Positions 38,401-50,010 of a DNA stretch of 64,000 nt are shown piece after piece (the first letter of the stretch is position 1; each line of letters starts with the position of its first letter). Below the pieces are notes generated by a model. It was not told the origin of the DNA. It saw only the letters and a program-made list of their open reading frames with translations, and did not search any database. Location: the NCBI GenBank assembly GCA_014549065.1, contig JACDOX010000302.1, forward strand, positions 1 through 64,000, in the 5' to 3' direction. Origin of the DNA: Cardinalis cardinalis (lineage: Eukaryota; Chordata; Aves; Passeriformes; Cardinalidae). The position numbers and the translations under genes are program-made.

Positions 38401-41400
38401 GACTCAATTCTTGGGGTAAGTGCTGCCTGAATTGAGATTCTCTTGGAAGTTTCTGCTTACAGCCATGAAGCATGAAGTCCCTAAAGAGTGGAGCTTCTGG
38501 GCTGAGCTTGGTGTGAAGGCAGAGCCCTCCAGGCCCCTGTCACCCACCCCTGGGCACATGGGATCTGTGGAGGCCTCCTGCCCCAGGGGCACAGCTCCCT
38601 GACCCCAGCCATGCTGGTGCCTTCAAAACAGACCCCAGGGTGCTCCAGCTTTATCCTTGAGCAAGGAGGGACACAAATGCTGTTGTTTCACAGCAGAGAA
38701 GGGTTTTTTTGCATTGTGCAGTCCCTCAGTGGTCCCACACTGCTAATTGCAGCTCTCATCTGAGTGCCCTGCAAGGTGCAGAGTCCCTGCCAGGGCTGCT
38801 GCTCTGCCCCTCCCCACTGCAGATCCATTACCAAAATGCTCTTTGCCATTAACTGGAATCAGGGAAATTATTTTCTTTATGGCAGCAGNGTGCTGGCACC
38901 TCCTGCCTCACAGCAGGGTTTTGTCAATTTATTCAGGATCAAGTATTTCTTTGACTGCCATTTGTGCTTTGCTNGTGCCAGGCTGCTTTCCCTGCCTGCC
39001 CTGGTCAGCATGCCAGGGGTTAATGGTCAGGGAAGATGGAAAGCAAGTTCAGGCACACAATTGCTTTGCTTGAAATGGCTCCATGACCTCTGTTTATAGC
39101 ACCCCTCCCACTCACTGCCTGCCCTCTTACCTCTGGATCTGGCTGTCCCCCAAACCACTTAAATGCCATTAGTGGCTGTGCTGAGCAAGCTTTTGGCAGG
39201 AGGCTTTTCAAATAACTGCCCAGAGCTTGTGCTTGTTAAACACTGCTGACAGTTTGTCCTGTAATTCAGCATAAATATTGTACCAATTATTCCAACCAGT
39301 ATCTCCCTGCACTTCCTTTCAGATCAGGCTTTGCTTTAAGTGGAGCTCAGGCAGTAAAGCCTGGCACACAGAGGTTGGGCTGGGGCTGTGTCCCAGACCA
39401 NGGAAGGAGTTCTGCTTGTTCCTTGTCCTTCAGGGGAAATCTCAGCACAGCCAGGAGAGGCTTTGTGTGACTGTGGCCTTTGTTTGCTCTCTAAAGCAGC
39501 CTTGCAGCTCACTCTGATAAATCCATGGGGCTTCCAAATCCTCAGATAAATTGTTCCAGCAGGTTNTGATCCACACCCAAAAGCTACCTGGAGTGGGATA
39601 TCCTCATGTGGGTTGTTTTTTTTCCTCAAGCTTGGTGTTGACCTGGAGCTGAGCTGGGATTAACTCCTCAAACAGGACCTGGATCAGCTGCCCAAGGCAC
39701 AGAGCTCTGAGCTCTGGTGCCCTCTGCTGCAGANTAACCCCTTCCCTCTTCCTTCAGGAAGAATATGCAGCTGAGGGCCTGCAGTGGTCATTCATAAACT
39801 ACCAGGANAACCAGAACTGCCTTGACCTGATAGAGGGAAATCCTCTCAGCATTTTTTCCTTGCTGAATGAGGTAAGTGTGATCTCAACCCCTCATTTTTG
39901 GGCCCAGGTTCCTTTTCTTTGGTGGTCTCATGCAACCAAAGAAAACACAANCAGTAAATTAATGGAAAGCCTGTCAGCTATAAAATTTCTGCAGGGCTTC
40001 AGTTTCACAAAATCATGCCAGTGCTTCCTCGTGTTCTGAGCTGTCTTTTTCCCTCTGATCCTGGATGCTCTGATTCAAATATGAAGCCTCAATTACTTCT
40101 TTCCCCCTCTTCCTTCCCTATATTTCAGGCCTCACATACTCAAAGCAGCTCTAAAGGTAAAATTGCTACCAATGTTAAATGTTGTAGCTTTTAGAGTCAG
40201 GTCTTTGTGCCAAACAAGAGATGCTGCAGTTGTGTGTCCTTTGCAGGAGTGTCGCCTGAACAGAGCCTCCAACACTGACCTGTTCCAGACCAGGATTGAG
40301 AAAGCCTTGTCCAGTAATCAGTGTTTAAGTCGAGATAAATTCAGTGAGAAGCCCAACTTTATCATTTCACATTATGCTGGCAAAGTCTGCTATCAGCTGG
40401 CAGCAATGGTGGAGAAAAATAAGGTAGGTGTTTGCAGAAAGAGCTGTTTAAAAAATCTTAAAAGTGTCCTACAGGCCTAAAGTGATTTAAATCAAACAAA
40501 TACACTCAGTGCTGGGTACTGGACATACCTTGCTGCAAGTAAATCCTTCAGGCCATGTGAAACTGGGTGATGTCCTTGGTGTGATCCTCTGAACCACCAC
40601 TGGCACAAGCAGATGCTTTGTTAAACCTTTGAGCTGGGGTGGAAGTGAACCATCACCAAATCAGGGCTNCTTCCATTCCTGGGGGATGCAGAATTGTTAA
40701 TGGCATCAGGGCATTTTNATAACTACAAACACAGCACTTATTCCCAAAAAAATTCACGTAAATTTATGAAAAAAAAGAGCTGGGCTTAACTGCTGAAAGT
40801 GCTCAAAGTACTCAAATTTTGGCCAGCAGGGANTAAGTGAAATGTGAAATAATCTGCAGAGAGCAGGGTCCCTTCTCAGCTCTGACATCCCCAGCAATTA
40901 TGGCAAATGCTGTTATTTGTTTAGTAATAAAACTCCATCTCTTAATTCAAAGGAATGTTTCTAATGCCTGCTGCAGTCTGTCCTTCAGGGATTAAACCAC
41001 TCCTGAGAGCTGGAGCTCCCTTAGGCTGTGTAACAAGAGCAGTGATGGGAGCAGTTGTACATTTGCCTGGATTTGCTGAATGTTCAGCCAAACATTGTTT
41101 TCTGTTCCTAAATCTGACTGTGAATGAATGCACATCATCAGATTTGAAACTGCAGCTGTGGTCACATCAAATTTGGCATCAGAAATACTGTTCTATCTCT
41201 ATATGTGCAATTCTTAGTTATTTTCAGAGGTGCAGGTGCCTGCCAGGTCCAGGTACTGACAGGTCATGTCTGTTTGCAGGATGCTGTTCCACCAGAGCTG
41301 ATCCACGTTTTGCAGAACTCAAAGGATCCTTTGCTTCAAAAATTATTTCCTGTGACAGAAAAGAACCAAAATAACACCAAAACCCAGAACAGAGCAGCTG

Positions 41401-44400
41401 TTGTTACAGTGGTGTCCAAGTTCAAGGTACATCCTATTCNGGTTTCTGCTGTAATTTTGGAAGCTTTCTGGATTTACCATCAACAGTTTGATGAAATGCA
41501 TCCACAGAGTGGATTTTGTGCTCTAACACTGAGTCTGTAAAGCCATCCTTGCCCAGAGCAGCTCCATGGGGTGGGTGGGAGATCCCTGCTGAGCCCTGTG
41601 TTTGTTCCTGCAGAGCTCCCTGGAGCACCTGATGGAGATTTTGAGCAGAACCACACCCCATTACATCCGCTGCATCAAGCCCAATGCTGACTGCAAGGCC
41701 ATGACTTTCAGGAGAGAAGAGGTAACTCCTCCAGAGCCTTCCCCAGGGCTCTGCACTCAGGTTCTTAGGACCTTGAGTCACTTGCAAAGCTCTTTCCACA
41801 GCACATTTTGAAACAGCTCCTTCTCCTTTGAGATAAACACCCTTCCAGAGTCACTGAGGTGCTTGTCCAAAACAGCTCCCAAGCACAGCAGCTCNTCCAG
41901 CTGCACCTTGCCTGTGGCTGGGGTGATTTGGGTGCTGCCCTCCCAGCCCTGGGCACACAAACACCTTCAAAACAAAACTGTGCTCGTTCCTGGAGTCCAG
42001 GAAGCTGAGAAGCTTTGGGAGCAGAGCAGCAGATGCTAAAGCTGTAACTAGAGAGCCTCATCTGATGGGCAGTGAGGCTTTAAGCACCCATGGAATCTGC
42101 TGAGCATGGAAATACCAGCACTGAGCCTGGAAATACCAACACTGGCTGTGGTGCCCAGGACAGGGCACACAAGGAGCAGCTTCCACCAAAGTCAGCTTTG
42201 CCTAAACCATCTCAATTTGTGCCTCAGGTTCTCAGCCAGCTCCAGGCCTGTGGGATAGTGGAAGCCATCACCATCAGTGCAGCAGGTTTCCCAGTCAGGT
42301 AAGTCCAGATTCTTCAGCATTTCTAATCCATTTCTATAGCAATTAGTGGCATTTAGTTATTCAGAAGAGCTTATAAGCAGGAAACCCAAATATTTTGCAC
42401 CATCAGCATATCCAAGCACAATTCCTGTCCTGGCTTTGCTACTGTTACTGGTAAATCTGAATTTCTTCACAAGTTCTGTACTTTCTGGCCTGTTTGACCA
42501 TTCAGNCATCAGTCTGTTTCCATCCCATGCACTGGATCCACAAAGCCATTCTGGAATTTTCCCTCCTCAGAGGATGAGTTATTACCATTCAGCAAAAAGG
42601 ATCAGTTATTGACAGTAATGGTTCTTGCCTGGAATTCAGTGCACATTTTGTCTCTCAGGATCCCTTTCCAAAGTTTCACTGAGCGCTATGAACTGCTGAG
42701 GAAATCCTGGGGCTCCAGCAAAAAAAGAGTGAGGGATAAAAGCAACTCTCATCCTGCTGAGAAAACAGGTAGGTTTCTTCAGGTAATCCCTCTGCCATCA
42801 AGTAAAATTGTCACTGCANCCATCTGGTATCACACAGATCAGGTAATGACTGTATTCACCACTATTCTAAAATATTTCTTTAACCCATNACCAACCTGAG
42901 TTTCTAATTTGCTTAACACTTAAAATCTCACCCCTCACTGCTNGTTTTCTGTGTTCCTCCTGGGTGGAACAATCACAGTTTCAGAGGTGTCTGGGGTTCC
43001 CCTCACCCAATATAATTTGGNGTTGATTCTTTAGTAGACATAAAAACCACTTACCTTTTGCTTTATTTTCCTTCTCCTTCCTTTCTTTTCCCCCTCCTTG
43101 TTTCCTTGCTGAATCACTGACCTTCCAGCTTACCTGGACTCTGCTGCTTCTTCCACCTTTTGCAAACTTCTCTTTTTCTAAGCAAGAGTGAGGATGGACT
43201 TTAACAAACACAATCCAGCCCACAGGTAATGCCTTTGCTATGAGCTCCTGAAAGGAGGAGCTCATCAGGTGGTTACATTTAATATTAGAGGTTATTGCAG
43301 CCCCTTTCTGTGCCCCAAATTCACCCCGTGGGTCAGTTCNATGAGCAGCAGCTGTGGGAAGCAGGACCAGCCTGTTCAGATGAGTAAAATTGGTGGAAAT
43401 CTGTTCACCCTGTGGAAATGGGGTGAAGCAAGGAAGTGCAGGCTGGAAAATTACTTACACAGTGGATCTTTCCCCTTCAATTACAAACCCATTAACTGCA
43501 AAACCTCTTTGTGATGGGTTTTTAGTCCTTTTTATCTTGAGGGGGTAATAAGCTGCAAACAAAGCAAAACAATTGCCCAAACACAGGGATAAGCTTTTGG
43601 TTCCCTTATCAGCCCAGCCCCATGAACACCATCAGAGCCACCAGATGTCTTCCTGTAAGCAAGAATTGCTTCTATTTGTTTTCAGGACCTTAAAATGCTC
43701 TCATCTCCTTAGAAATATTTATAGCAGAAAAACAAACAGTGTCCAGGATGGAATGATGCAAAACCCACCCAGCCCTGTGCATGCAGGAACTCCTGCAGCA
43801 ATCTCTTGTTCCAGGTCTGAATTAAGTCTGTCTCTATTTCCAAAGAGATTCATCTGGCCGAGCTGTTTGTAATGTAAAAAATCGTGCAGTNTGTCCCAGA
43901 AATGGCTTTAATAACCTGTAATTGCTGCCATAAATTCCTGCTCAGTCCAGGACCCCATAGCTGCTCCCAGTGCCCTGTGACAGCTGTACAATTCTGTAGA
44001 ATTTGCTTCCCCTTCCTGCACTTTTCAGTACATTAAGGCTACAGTCCCCTGCCTTTCATTCTTTGCTCCCACAGCTTTGAGTTTTGAGTATTTAATGGGA
44101 TTTTCTTAGCACTGAGCTGCTCAGTCTATTCTTAATGGCATTGCTGCTGCTTTCTCCTGCTTCCATGNGGGATGTTTGGGGTGGGAGAACACCTGAGCCT
44201 CCCTGGTTCAGCCTAGATCTGCCCCGAATGAGTTTCACCTGTGGAGAACAGAGGTGATGACAGATGAGAAGGCAGCAGCCAGGCACAGCCCAGTTTAAAC
44301 ACCCCACNCTGGTTTGCTGCTTGCTGGCACCTGGTGCTGTCACATTTTAGCCTTAAACCCGGCAGGACCAAGTGCTCTCAGCCATCCCCCTGGCTCCAGG

Positions 44401-46698
44401 TGTTTCCCCTCTAAGTGGCCAAGAAATCTCAGTGCAAAGACNAGACAGGAAGCTCAGTGCAAAGACAATGCCCTGGCCCCCATTTCCAAATTTTGTGGTG
44501 CCTTCTCCTCAATGCTTCACTTGCAGGTGAGAGTCCAGCGATGGGCGATGACAAAGCACCACGTGCTGCTGTTGTGCAGATCCTCCAGGATGCTCTCAGG
44601 GGACAGAGCCCTGCTCAGGCAGCAGGGGATGGAGCAGGAATCCCCTCAGTCTTCTGTGGCAAAACCAAAGTGTTCCTGGCCAATTCCCTGGTAAGTGCTG
44701 TTCCTTGGCTCCTGCCTCAGGGCCGTTCTGGCACAGACAGAGGCAAAACTCCTGCCAAGCCAGTGTGACCAGAACTGGGCATTTCCCATCCANTTATTAA
44801 ACTCAATCAAGCAGCCATCAGAATCCAGCTCTGCAGAGCACTTTGTGTAATGGCCTCTGTGTTGGACAAGTGGCACTTGTGTCAGAATTCCAGGAAGGAT
44901 GGCAGCTTTCCTCAGCTCCACAGGACAGATTTGGCTGGGAAAGAGAGGAAGGAGTCAAAGGCACTTCTGCCAAGCTTCCTGCCTAGAAGCAGCCCCTTCA
45001 GTGGAGCTGGGTATGAACCTGCTGCTGCTGGCTCCACCTTCCTCCCCAAGAGCTTCCATTTTCATTTCCATGTTACCTGAAAAGCACCAGTGAAGCGAGG
45101 ACACTTCCCAAGCCCAATCCAGCAGTCACAGGACACTGGAATGAGGCTGTGGTCCCCTGGCAAACACCAGGAGGCTGTAAAAGAGGGAAGAGCTGTGAGC
45201 ACAATTCCATCCCTAACTCCAGGCTCCTGTTCCCCACTGCAGCTGGAGCTCCTGGAAGCCAGGAGAGCAGAGGTGTTAAATGAGAAGGCATTTTGCATCC
45301 AGTGCTGCTGGAGAAGATTTAAAGAGAAGAAAACAGCAAAGGAGAAACGCTCTGCAACTCTCATCCAAGCAGGTGACTTGTGGGGTGGGGCTGAACTAAC
45401 AGAGCAAGGCACATTTCCAGTCGCTCTGGGGGATCACAGTGGCACGAGTGGCCAAGTGGCATCTCCCAGAGATTCTGAGCACTCGGGTTTCTCTCTCTGC
45501 ATCCCCAGCTGTTCGTTCCTGGCTGGCCAAGAGTCGCTTCCAGAGGCTGCGCAGGGCTGCCCGCGCCATCCAGCGGGGCTGGAGGAGGTGGAAGGTGAGT
45601 CTGGGGGACAGGACAGCACTGAAAGGAGCCTGAGGCTTCTTGGGGTCTGAGAAAGAGTAACAACTCTGAGAACTGCAAACCCAGTGCTCCAGAAAACTCT
45701 TCTCCAGCTGAAGAGCAGATGCCAGTCCTGTACAGCTGCTTCTGGCTCATCCTGCAGCATAAACTCACTCCTTACCTGCATGGAAACTGGGGTGTGCTGT
45801 CCTTCCAGACTCCCTCTTTACAGTCACTTTTTCAGTGAGTTGTGCCCAGGACATTTGAGAATTGCTGTTGCTGTGTCTTTCAGGCAAAAGCGGCCGCGCT
45901 GGCAGCAGCGGAGCTGGACGAGGGGGAAGGAGAGGAGCTGGCAGCCCCTGGAGCTGCCCTGGGCCCTGGAGCTCCCTGTTCCCTGGGCACAGCGTGGGCC
46001 CTGCAGGCAGCTGTGCAGCTCTGGCCCCTGGGGCTGGTGCTGGCTGCAGCCCCTGGCAGTGCCACGGGCCCACGGCGGGCGCTGGCGCTGCTGGGCTGCC
46101 TCAGGGGGCTGCAGGAGGGCCCCAGGGGACACCNGGGCTGTGGCATCGCCTCCATCAGAGCCCCCCCGCAGGTACCCACCCCTCCCTCCTGCCTGCAGCT
46201 TGGGAGCAGGCTGGGGTAGNGTCTCCCACTGCCTGGCACTGCCTTCCCTCAGAAACTGCACTGTTACAAATCGCCCTCGGGTCTGGGGGGGAACATTTTT
46301 GTGTTGGCATCAAATTCTGTGTGCAGGAACTGCCACAGCTGCCCTGCCAAATGGTGCCAGGGCACTGCTGAGCACCCCAACGTGCAGAGTGGGACCTGAT
46401 CTCAGTCCACTTCAATGCTNCCATTTCTGTAGTGACCCTTTCTCTTCAGCCCATTTGTGGAGGAGTTCCTCTGTCCTCATCCCCCAGTGGTTCCCACACT
46501 GCAGAGCTAAATGTGAGTAACAAAATCAGCTGCACATGTGGCTGANCTCTCCCCCTCTTGTCCCTGCAGGGCCCTGTCAGGTTCCACTGCAGGAGGTCCC
46601 CCCTGCACTTTGCCACTGTCAGCCCCCACACGGAGGCGTTTTCCATCACGGGACTCAACCAGATCCTGCTGGACAGACAGGAGCTGCTGCCCACATAG
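30784..46698 (+). CDS. MYO19: MYO19, unconventional myosin-XIX (complete CDS, 24 coding exons)
   Basis: Coding exons: 30784-30795, 32385-32529, 32815-32963, 33195-33308, 34019-34151, 34366-34435, 34811-34913, 35126-35222, 35673-35749, 36096-36186, 37480-37651, 37848-37921, 38015-38136, 39758-39871, 40247-40423, 41280-41426, 41614-41721, 42228-42298, 42659-42768, 44527-44690, 45243-45372, 45509-45594, 45884-46171, 46570-46698. The sum is 2883 bases (960 aa; human 970), with all phases consistent. Motor motifs are the P-loop GESGAGK (134-140), switch I NSSRFGK (exon 6, around 200), switch II DVYGFE (416-421) and the TPHYIRCIKPN segment (exon 17). Exons 21-22 carry IQ-like Arg/Lys helices (IQRGWRRWK). 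The C-terminal part includes LWPLGLVLAAAP, SIRAPPQG and FHCRRSPLHF, matching the mitochondrial outer-membrane-binding tail (MyMOMA). Family knowledge: a plus-end actin motor that moves and partitions mitochondria. The start ATG encodes only MPKQ before intron 2; a longer frame from 30726 is out of phase. Confidence 0.96.
32125..32151 (+). repeat. (GT)n microsatellite
   Basis: About 13 uninterrupted GT dinucleotides lie in the MYO19 intron before coding exon 2. Confidence 0.97.
32622..32690 (+). repeat. Short tandem repeat, ~24-bp unit, three copies
   Basis: The unit 'gttgtgtatattacaccca' plus CAG recurs three times with small changes in the MYO19 intron between coding exons 2 and 3. Confidence 0.85.
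36262..36560. other. AT-rich low-complexity stretch in a MYO19 intron
   Basis: About 300 bases consist largely of TTTAATTA, TTATTA and AATTAA words with little G or C, in sharp contrast to the flanks. It lies just downstream of coding exon 10. No coding or repeat-family identity was recognised. Confidence 0.8.
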
Positions 46699-47036
46699 CC
46701 CTGCCCCTGGCCTGGGCCTCCGGGGGGCTCTCTGCAAGCTGCTGCTTCCCAATCACTCAGTGTCCACTTCTGCTGCTACCTCAGAGCTTCCACAGCGCTG
46801 CCCTGTACGTTCAACGTGAGGGAGAGGGACGCACCTCATAATGCACATTATAATAACCTTAGAATAACATTAAATTACATTTACTGGGGGTGGGGGCAGC
46901 TCCTGCTCCCCCCCACGTTACAGGAAATAGCAACACTATGGGAACAAATCAATTCCAACAGATCAGGTGCTTGAAGCAATGAATACTTGAACTGAACTGC
47001 CTGCAGCAGGCAGAGTGAGCAAATAATAATAATGCC

Positions 47037-47042
47037 AATAAA
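47037..47042 (+). promoter_or_regulatory. MYO19: Probable MYO19 poly(A) signal (AATAAA)
   Basis: A canonical AATAAA lies 339 bases after the MYO19 stop codon and is followed by T/G-containing sequence. An ATTAAA at 46869-46874 and a further AATAAA at 47315-47320 are alternatives. The last would bring MYO19 mRNA within about 130 bases of the ZNHIT3 3' end on the other strand. Confidence 0.55.
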
Positions 47043-47633
47043 CATTCCTGATTCCTGCAACCGTCCTGACTGAGCACCAGTGTCCCCAGGGGGGTGAGCA
47101 GCAGCCAGCTGCAGCACCAGGGGCAGATGTCTCAGGGAAAAGCAGGGCTGGGCTCTTGCTTTTATCTACAGAACCAAAATCAGTGAGCTCCCCCAGCTGC
47201 CAGGTGAGTGCAGAGCTCCCCAGACAGCACCACCCTGCCCAGGAGTGCTCTGAACCCTCCCTTTGTTGCTCGTGGATCTTGAAAATGTTCAGCTGCTCTG
47301 TGTATGTCAATTAAAATAAACTGCTCCATGCCTTGTCAAGGTGTCTGACCTTTCCCAAAAACCTTTCGTGAACAAAAACATTTCGGAGTACAAAACAAAA
47401 AATTTCAGAGCGCTCGTGGATTAAAATTAATGCAAATATATTTAATATTGTCACTGTGAAGAAACATTTCCTGTGGCTGCCCAAGAATTCCACAGAATAC
47501 CAAGTTCAACCCCCAGGATGTAAAAAAGGAAGTCCCAGCACAGCTGTGCACTGACATCCATGGGCACACAAACCTCACCAAACAAAAATCCTCGGGACAA
47601 ATGAAGCAATCCCCACTCCCCCAGCAGCAAGGC

Positions 47634-49473
47634 TCACTCGGGGAGGACGGGCAGGACGTTCTCCTTCTCCTCGGGAGGCTCCACGATGCCCAGGCAGCAG
47701 TCGGCGAACTCCAGGAACAGCGGCTCCTGCATCAGCCGCCTCAGGAGGGAGCTCTTGTCCCGAGCCTGCTCCAGGGCCAGCAGCAGCTGCCGCAGGTGCG
47801 GGTTCCGCAGCAAATCCCGCAGCTCCGCCGATTCCCCTGGGGCGGGGAGGGAAAAGAACAGAGTCAGAGCCGAGCCTGGGGCCAGCCAACCGAGGGAGGG
47901 AATAAAAACAGAGCTACAGCAGAGTCAGAGCCGAGCCTGGGGCCAGCAAACCTAGGGAGGGAATAAAAACAGAGCTACAGCAGAGTCGGAGCCGAGCCTG
48001 GGGCCAGCCAACCGAGGGAGGGAATAAAAACAGAGCTACAGCAGAGTCGGAGCCGAGCCTGGGGCCAGCCAACCTTCCCGGGGACACAGCAACTGTCAGG
48101 GAAATGTCACAGCGCTCCCAGGGAAAGCTCAGCTCCCTGAACAACCCAGGCACTGGTGCTAAAGTGTCAGAAGCTTAACGGTAAGGAAAACAGTAAGGAA
48201 AACAGTAAGGAAAACAGTCAGGAAAACAGTCAGGAAAACAGTCAGGAAAACAGTCAGGAAAACAGTCAGGAAAACAGTCAGGAAAACAGTCAGGAAAACA
48301 GTCAGGAAAACAGTCAGGAAAACAGTCAGGAAAACAGTCAGGAAAATNAGGACAGTAAGAATTTGGACCACAAGAATTTGGACAATTAAATTTTGGACAA
48401 TAGGAATTTGGACAATAAAAAGCAAAGAATTACAGACTCCCACTCTGCCCAAAGCACCCCTTGCTAACAAAGGATTACCCCTGAAATGCAATAGCTTATT
48501 GCATAATTATATATCTCATACANTATTCAAACGTTCCTTTCAAACCAGGGTGTTTCTGTTTAATTTCAGCTCCCCCCTTCATCTTGGTAATCAATTTTCT
48601 TGGTTCCTCCANGTCTGAGCTTTCCTGATAAGGAGGCAATAATTCTCCTGTGGGGATCATGGTATCTGTTTGCTATCTCCATCCAGAGAGGATAACGTGA
48701 GGAGATTCCTGATTACCTTTTCCATTCTCCGGGCTGGTTACAACAAGCATCTCACATCCCATCCTTTCTATTTTAGTATTATGGTATAGCCTAAAAACTC
48801 NATCTACCACACTACCTAGAGGAGATTAACACAGCCCAACCTGAAGGAGGTTACCACCACAGGAGACGAACAGAGCATCNCCTCCCCACAGAGCACACCC
48901 NGNTTTATCCCGGTATCTGCAGCTCTCACCCAGCAGCTGCAGCTTCTGCGGCGGGACGCGGTCCTGCTCCTCCTCCTCGCCCAGGGTGTCCTCCGGGGCG
49001 CCGGGGCCGCCCGCGGGGGCAGGGGGGGATCCGGGCCCGGCCGCCTCCTCCTCCCGCCGGGCACCGGGCGCGCAGCGCTCTGCGGACANAGCCGGTTAGC
49101 CCCGGTCAGCCCCGCTTAACCCGGCGAGCCCCGGTCAGCCCGGCCCGCACTCACCGCGGTGGGTCCGGCAGCACGGCACGGAGCAGCTGCGGGGAGAACG
49201 GCGTGAGAAACGAGCCCGGGACCGCCGGCCGCACCCCCGGCCCGCGGCACCGGCAGGGCCCCCCGCTCCCCCCCGCCCGTCCCTCGCTCACTGAGCGGAA
49301 CCGGGCCGTGCCCCCGCTCCCCCCCGCCCGTCCCTCGCTCACTGAGCGGAACCGGGCCGTGCCCCCGCTCCCCCCCGCCCGTCCCTCGCTCACTAGGCGG
49401 TGCCGCAGCGCGGACAGCGGTACCGGGCCGCGGCCCCCGCCCCGCACTCCGCGCACGGCCCCGGTGCCCGCAT
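47634..49473 (-). CDS. ZNHIT3: ZNHIT3, zinc finger HIT-type protein 3 (complete CDS, 4 coding exons)
   Basis: Coding exons on the minus strand: 49473-49394, 49186-49155, 49079-48930, 47836-47634. They total 465 bases (154 aa plus stop; human 155). The N-terminus gives CAECGAGAAARYRCPRCG across exon 1, then YCSVPCCRTHRERC across exons 1-3. This is the zf-HIT treble-clef pattern (CxxC, CxxC, YCS..C, H...C), which binds two zinc ions. The C-terminal exon gives LGESAELRDLLRNPHLRQLL and then MQEPLFLEFADCCLGIVEPPEE, near identical to human. Family knowledge: ZNHIT3 pairs with NUFIP1 in box C/D snoRNP assembly and was first described as a thyroid receptor interactor (TRIP3). The middle exon is GC-rich and Pro/Gly/Ala-rich, less conserved than the ends. 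A minus-strand ATTAAA at 47446-47441 may be the poly(A) signal. The gene converges with MYO19. Confidence 0.94.
47860..48075. repeat. 61-bp minisatellite in ZNHIT3 intron 3 (~3.5 copies)
   Basis: The phrase 'agagtcagagccgagcctgg' recurs at 47861, 47921, 47982 and 48043 (60-61-base spacing, some copies with GTCGGA). Each full unit also contains 'gagggaataaaaacagagct', so a plus-strand AATAAA occurs three times. Copies are about 95% alike, which suggests recent expansion. Confidence 0.95.
48180..48348. repeat. 12-bp minisatellite, about 14 copies
   Basis: The unit GTCAGGAAAACA is repeated almost perfectly. The first copies read GTAAGGAAAACA. Its length is a multiple of three, so it produces a spurious open frame (NSQE repeats). 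It lies in ZNHIT3 intron 3, directly beside LTR-like sequence. Confidence 0.97.
48350..48860. mobile_element. Probable LTR-retrotransposon (endogenous retrovirus) LTR fragment
   Basis: Reiterated 'aatttggacaataggaattt' words, a 'gctaacaaaggattacccct' stretch, a 'tattgcataattatatatc' stretch and the 3' part with 'ctattttagtattatggtat' resemble LTRs I associate with passerine endogenous retroviruses. A second related fragment lies at 50.0-50.4 kb in the same orientation. No coding part of a retrovirus is present. The family name is not assignable by eye. Confidence 0.5.
49255..49405. repeat. 51-bp GC-rich tandem repeat spanning the ZNHIT3 exon 1 donor
   Basis: The phrase 'cgctcactgagcgg' recurs at 49285 and 49336, and as 'cgctcactaggcgg' at 49387, exactly 51 bases apart, each preceded by 'cccccgcccgtccct'. 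The copy at 49387 contains the authentic exon 1 end and GT donor on the minus strand. The other two copies therefore carry duplicate donor-like GTGAG sites inside intron 1. Confidence 0.92.
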
Positions 49474-49600
49474 GGCGGCTCCCGCTGCTTCCGCTCCCAC
49501 TTCCGCTTCCGCTCCACCGGCCAGGGCTGCCAATCGAGCGCCGCCAGGCAGGCGCGGTTAATCGACCGCCGAGCGCAGCCGTAGCCAGGGCGTTTTATCG
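49390..49600 (-). promoter_or_regulatory. ZNHIT3: ZNHIT3 CpG-rich promoter and 5' end
   Basis: The GC/CpG-rich block that covers ZNHIT3 exons 1-3 continues about 110 bases upstream of the ATG at 49473 and then changes abruptly to AT-rich low complexity. 'cttccgctcccacttccgct' just upstream contains repeated CTTCCG/CACTTCCG words that would be ETS-type sites. No TATA box was seen. Confidence 0.55.
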
Positions 49601-49830
49601 AGCTATTTCTATAAATAGATAAATAAAGAGAGATATATGGATATAGGTATATAGAGNGAGAGCGCTGTGTATGGGGGAAGAAGGAGGAGTGGAGAGAGAT
49701 GTATATATCGAGATAGGGGTAGAGCTATAGATACAGGCTTATATAAAATATATAAATAGAAATATATATATAATATATATAATAGAGAAATATAGAGAGT
49801 TAGAGAAGAGTATAGATAGATATAAAGGTG
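49595..49830. repeat. AT/GA-rich low-complexity region upstream of ZNHIT3
   Basis: The stretch consists of ATATAGA, GAGAGATATA, TATAAATAGA and similar words. It has no coding support and starts right at the end of the ZNHIT3 CpG island. Confidence 0.85.
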
Positions 49831-50010
49831 AGGAAACAACAACAAAGCAAAGAAACTGGAAAGAAGTCCCTGAAAACCGCAAGTGGCTGGGGCTGTGTGT
49901 GATCAATGTGAGAACATCCTCACTTGTGGGTTTCCATGGGATTTTATTGCTGTGCGGTGATGAAATACCCCAGAGCAGCAGTGCAGAGCCAGAAGCATGA
50001 GCTGATGGCA

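Noticed and set aside
47575..47889. 104-codon minus frame over the last ZNHIT3 exon
   Set aside because: It is the wrong frame; the correct frame gives LGESAELRDLL...FADCCLGIVEP and ends at 47634.
48180..48348. Regular direct repeats considered as a CRISPR-like array
   Set aside because: Units are contiguous 12-mers without spacers, in a vertebrate intron.
48156..48389. Short frame encoding repeated Asn-Ser-Gln-Glu
   Set aside because: It is a 12-bp minisatellite within a ZNHIT3 intron; the period is a multiple of three and keeps any frame open.
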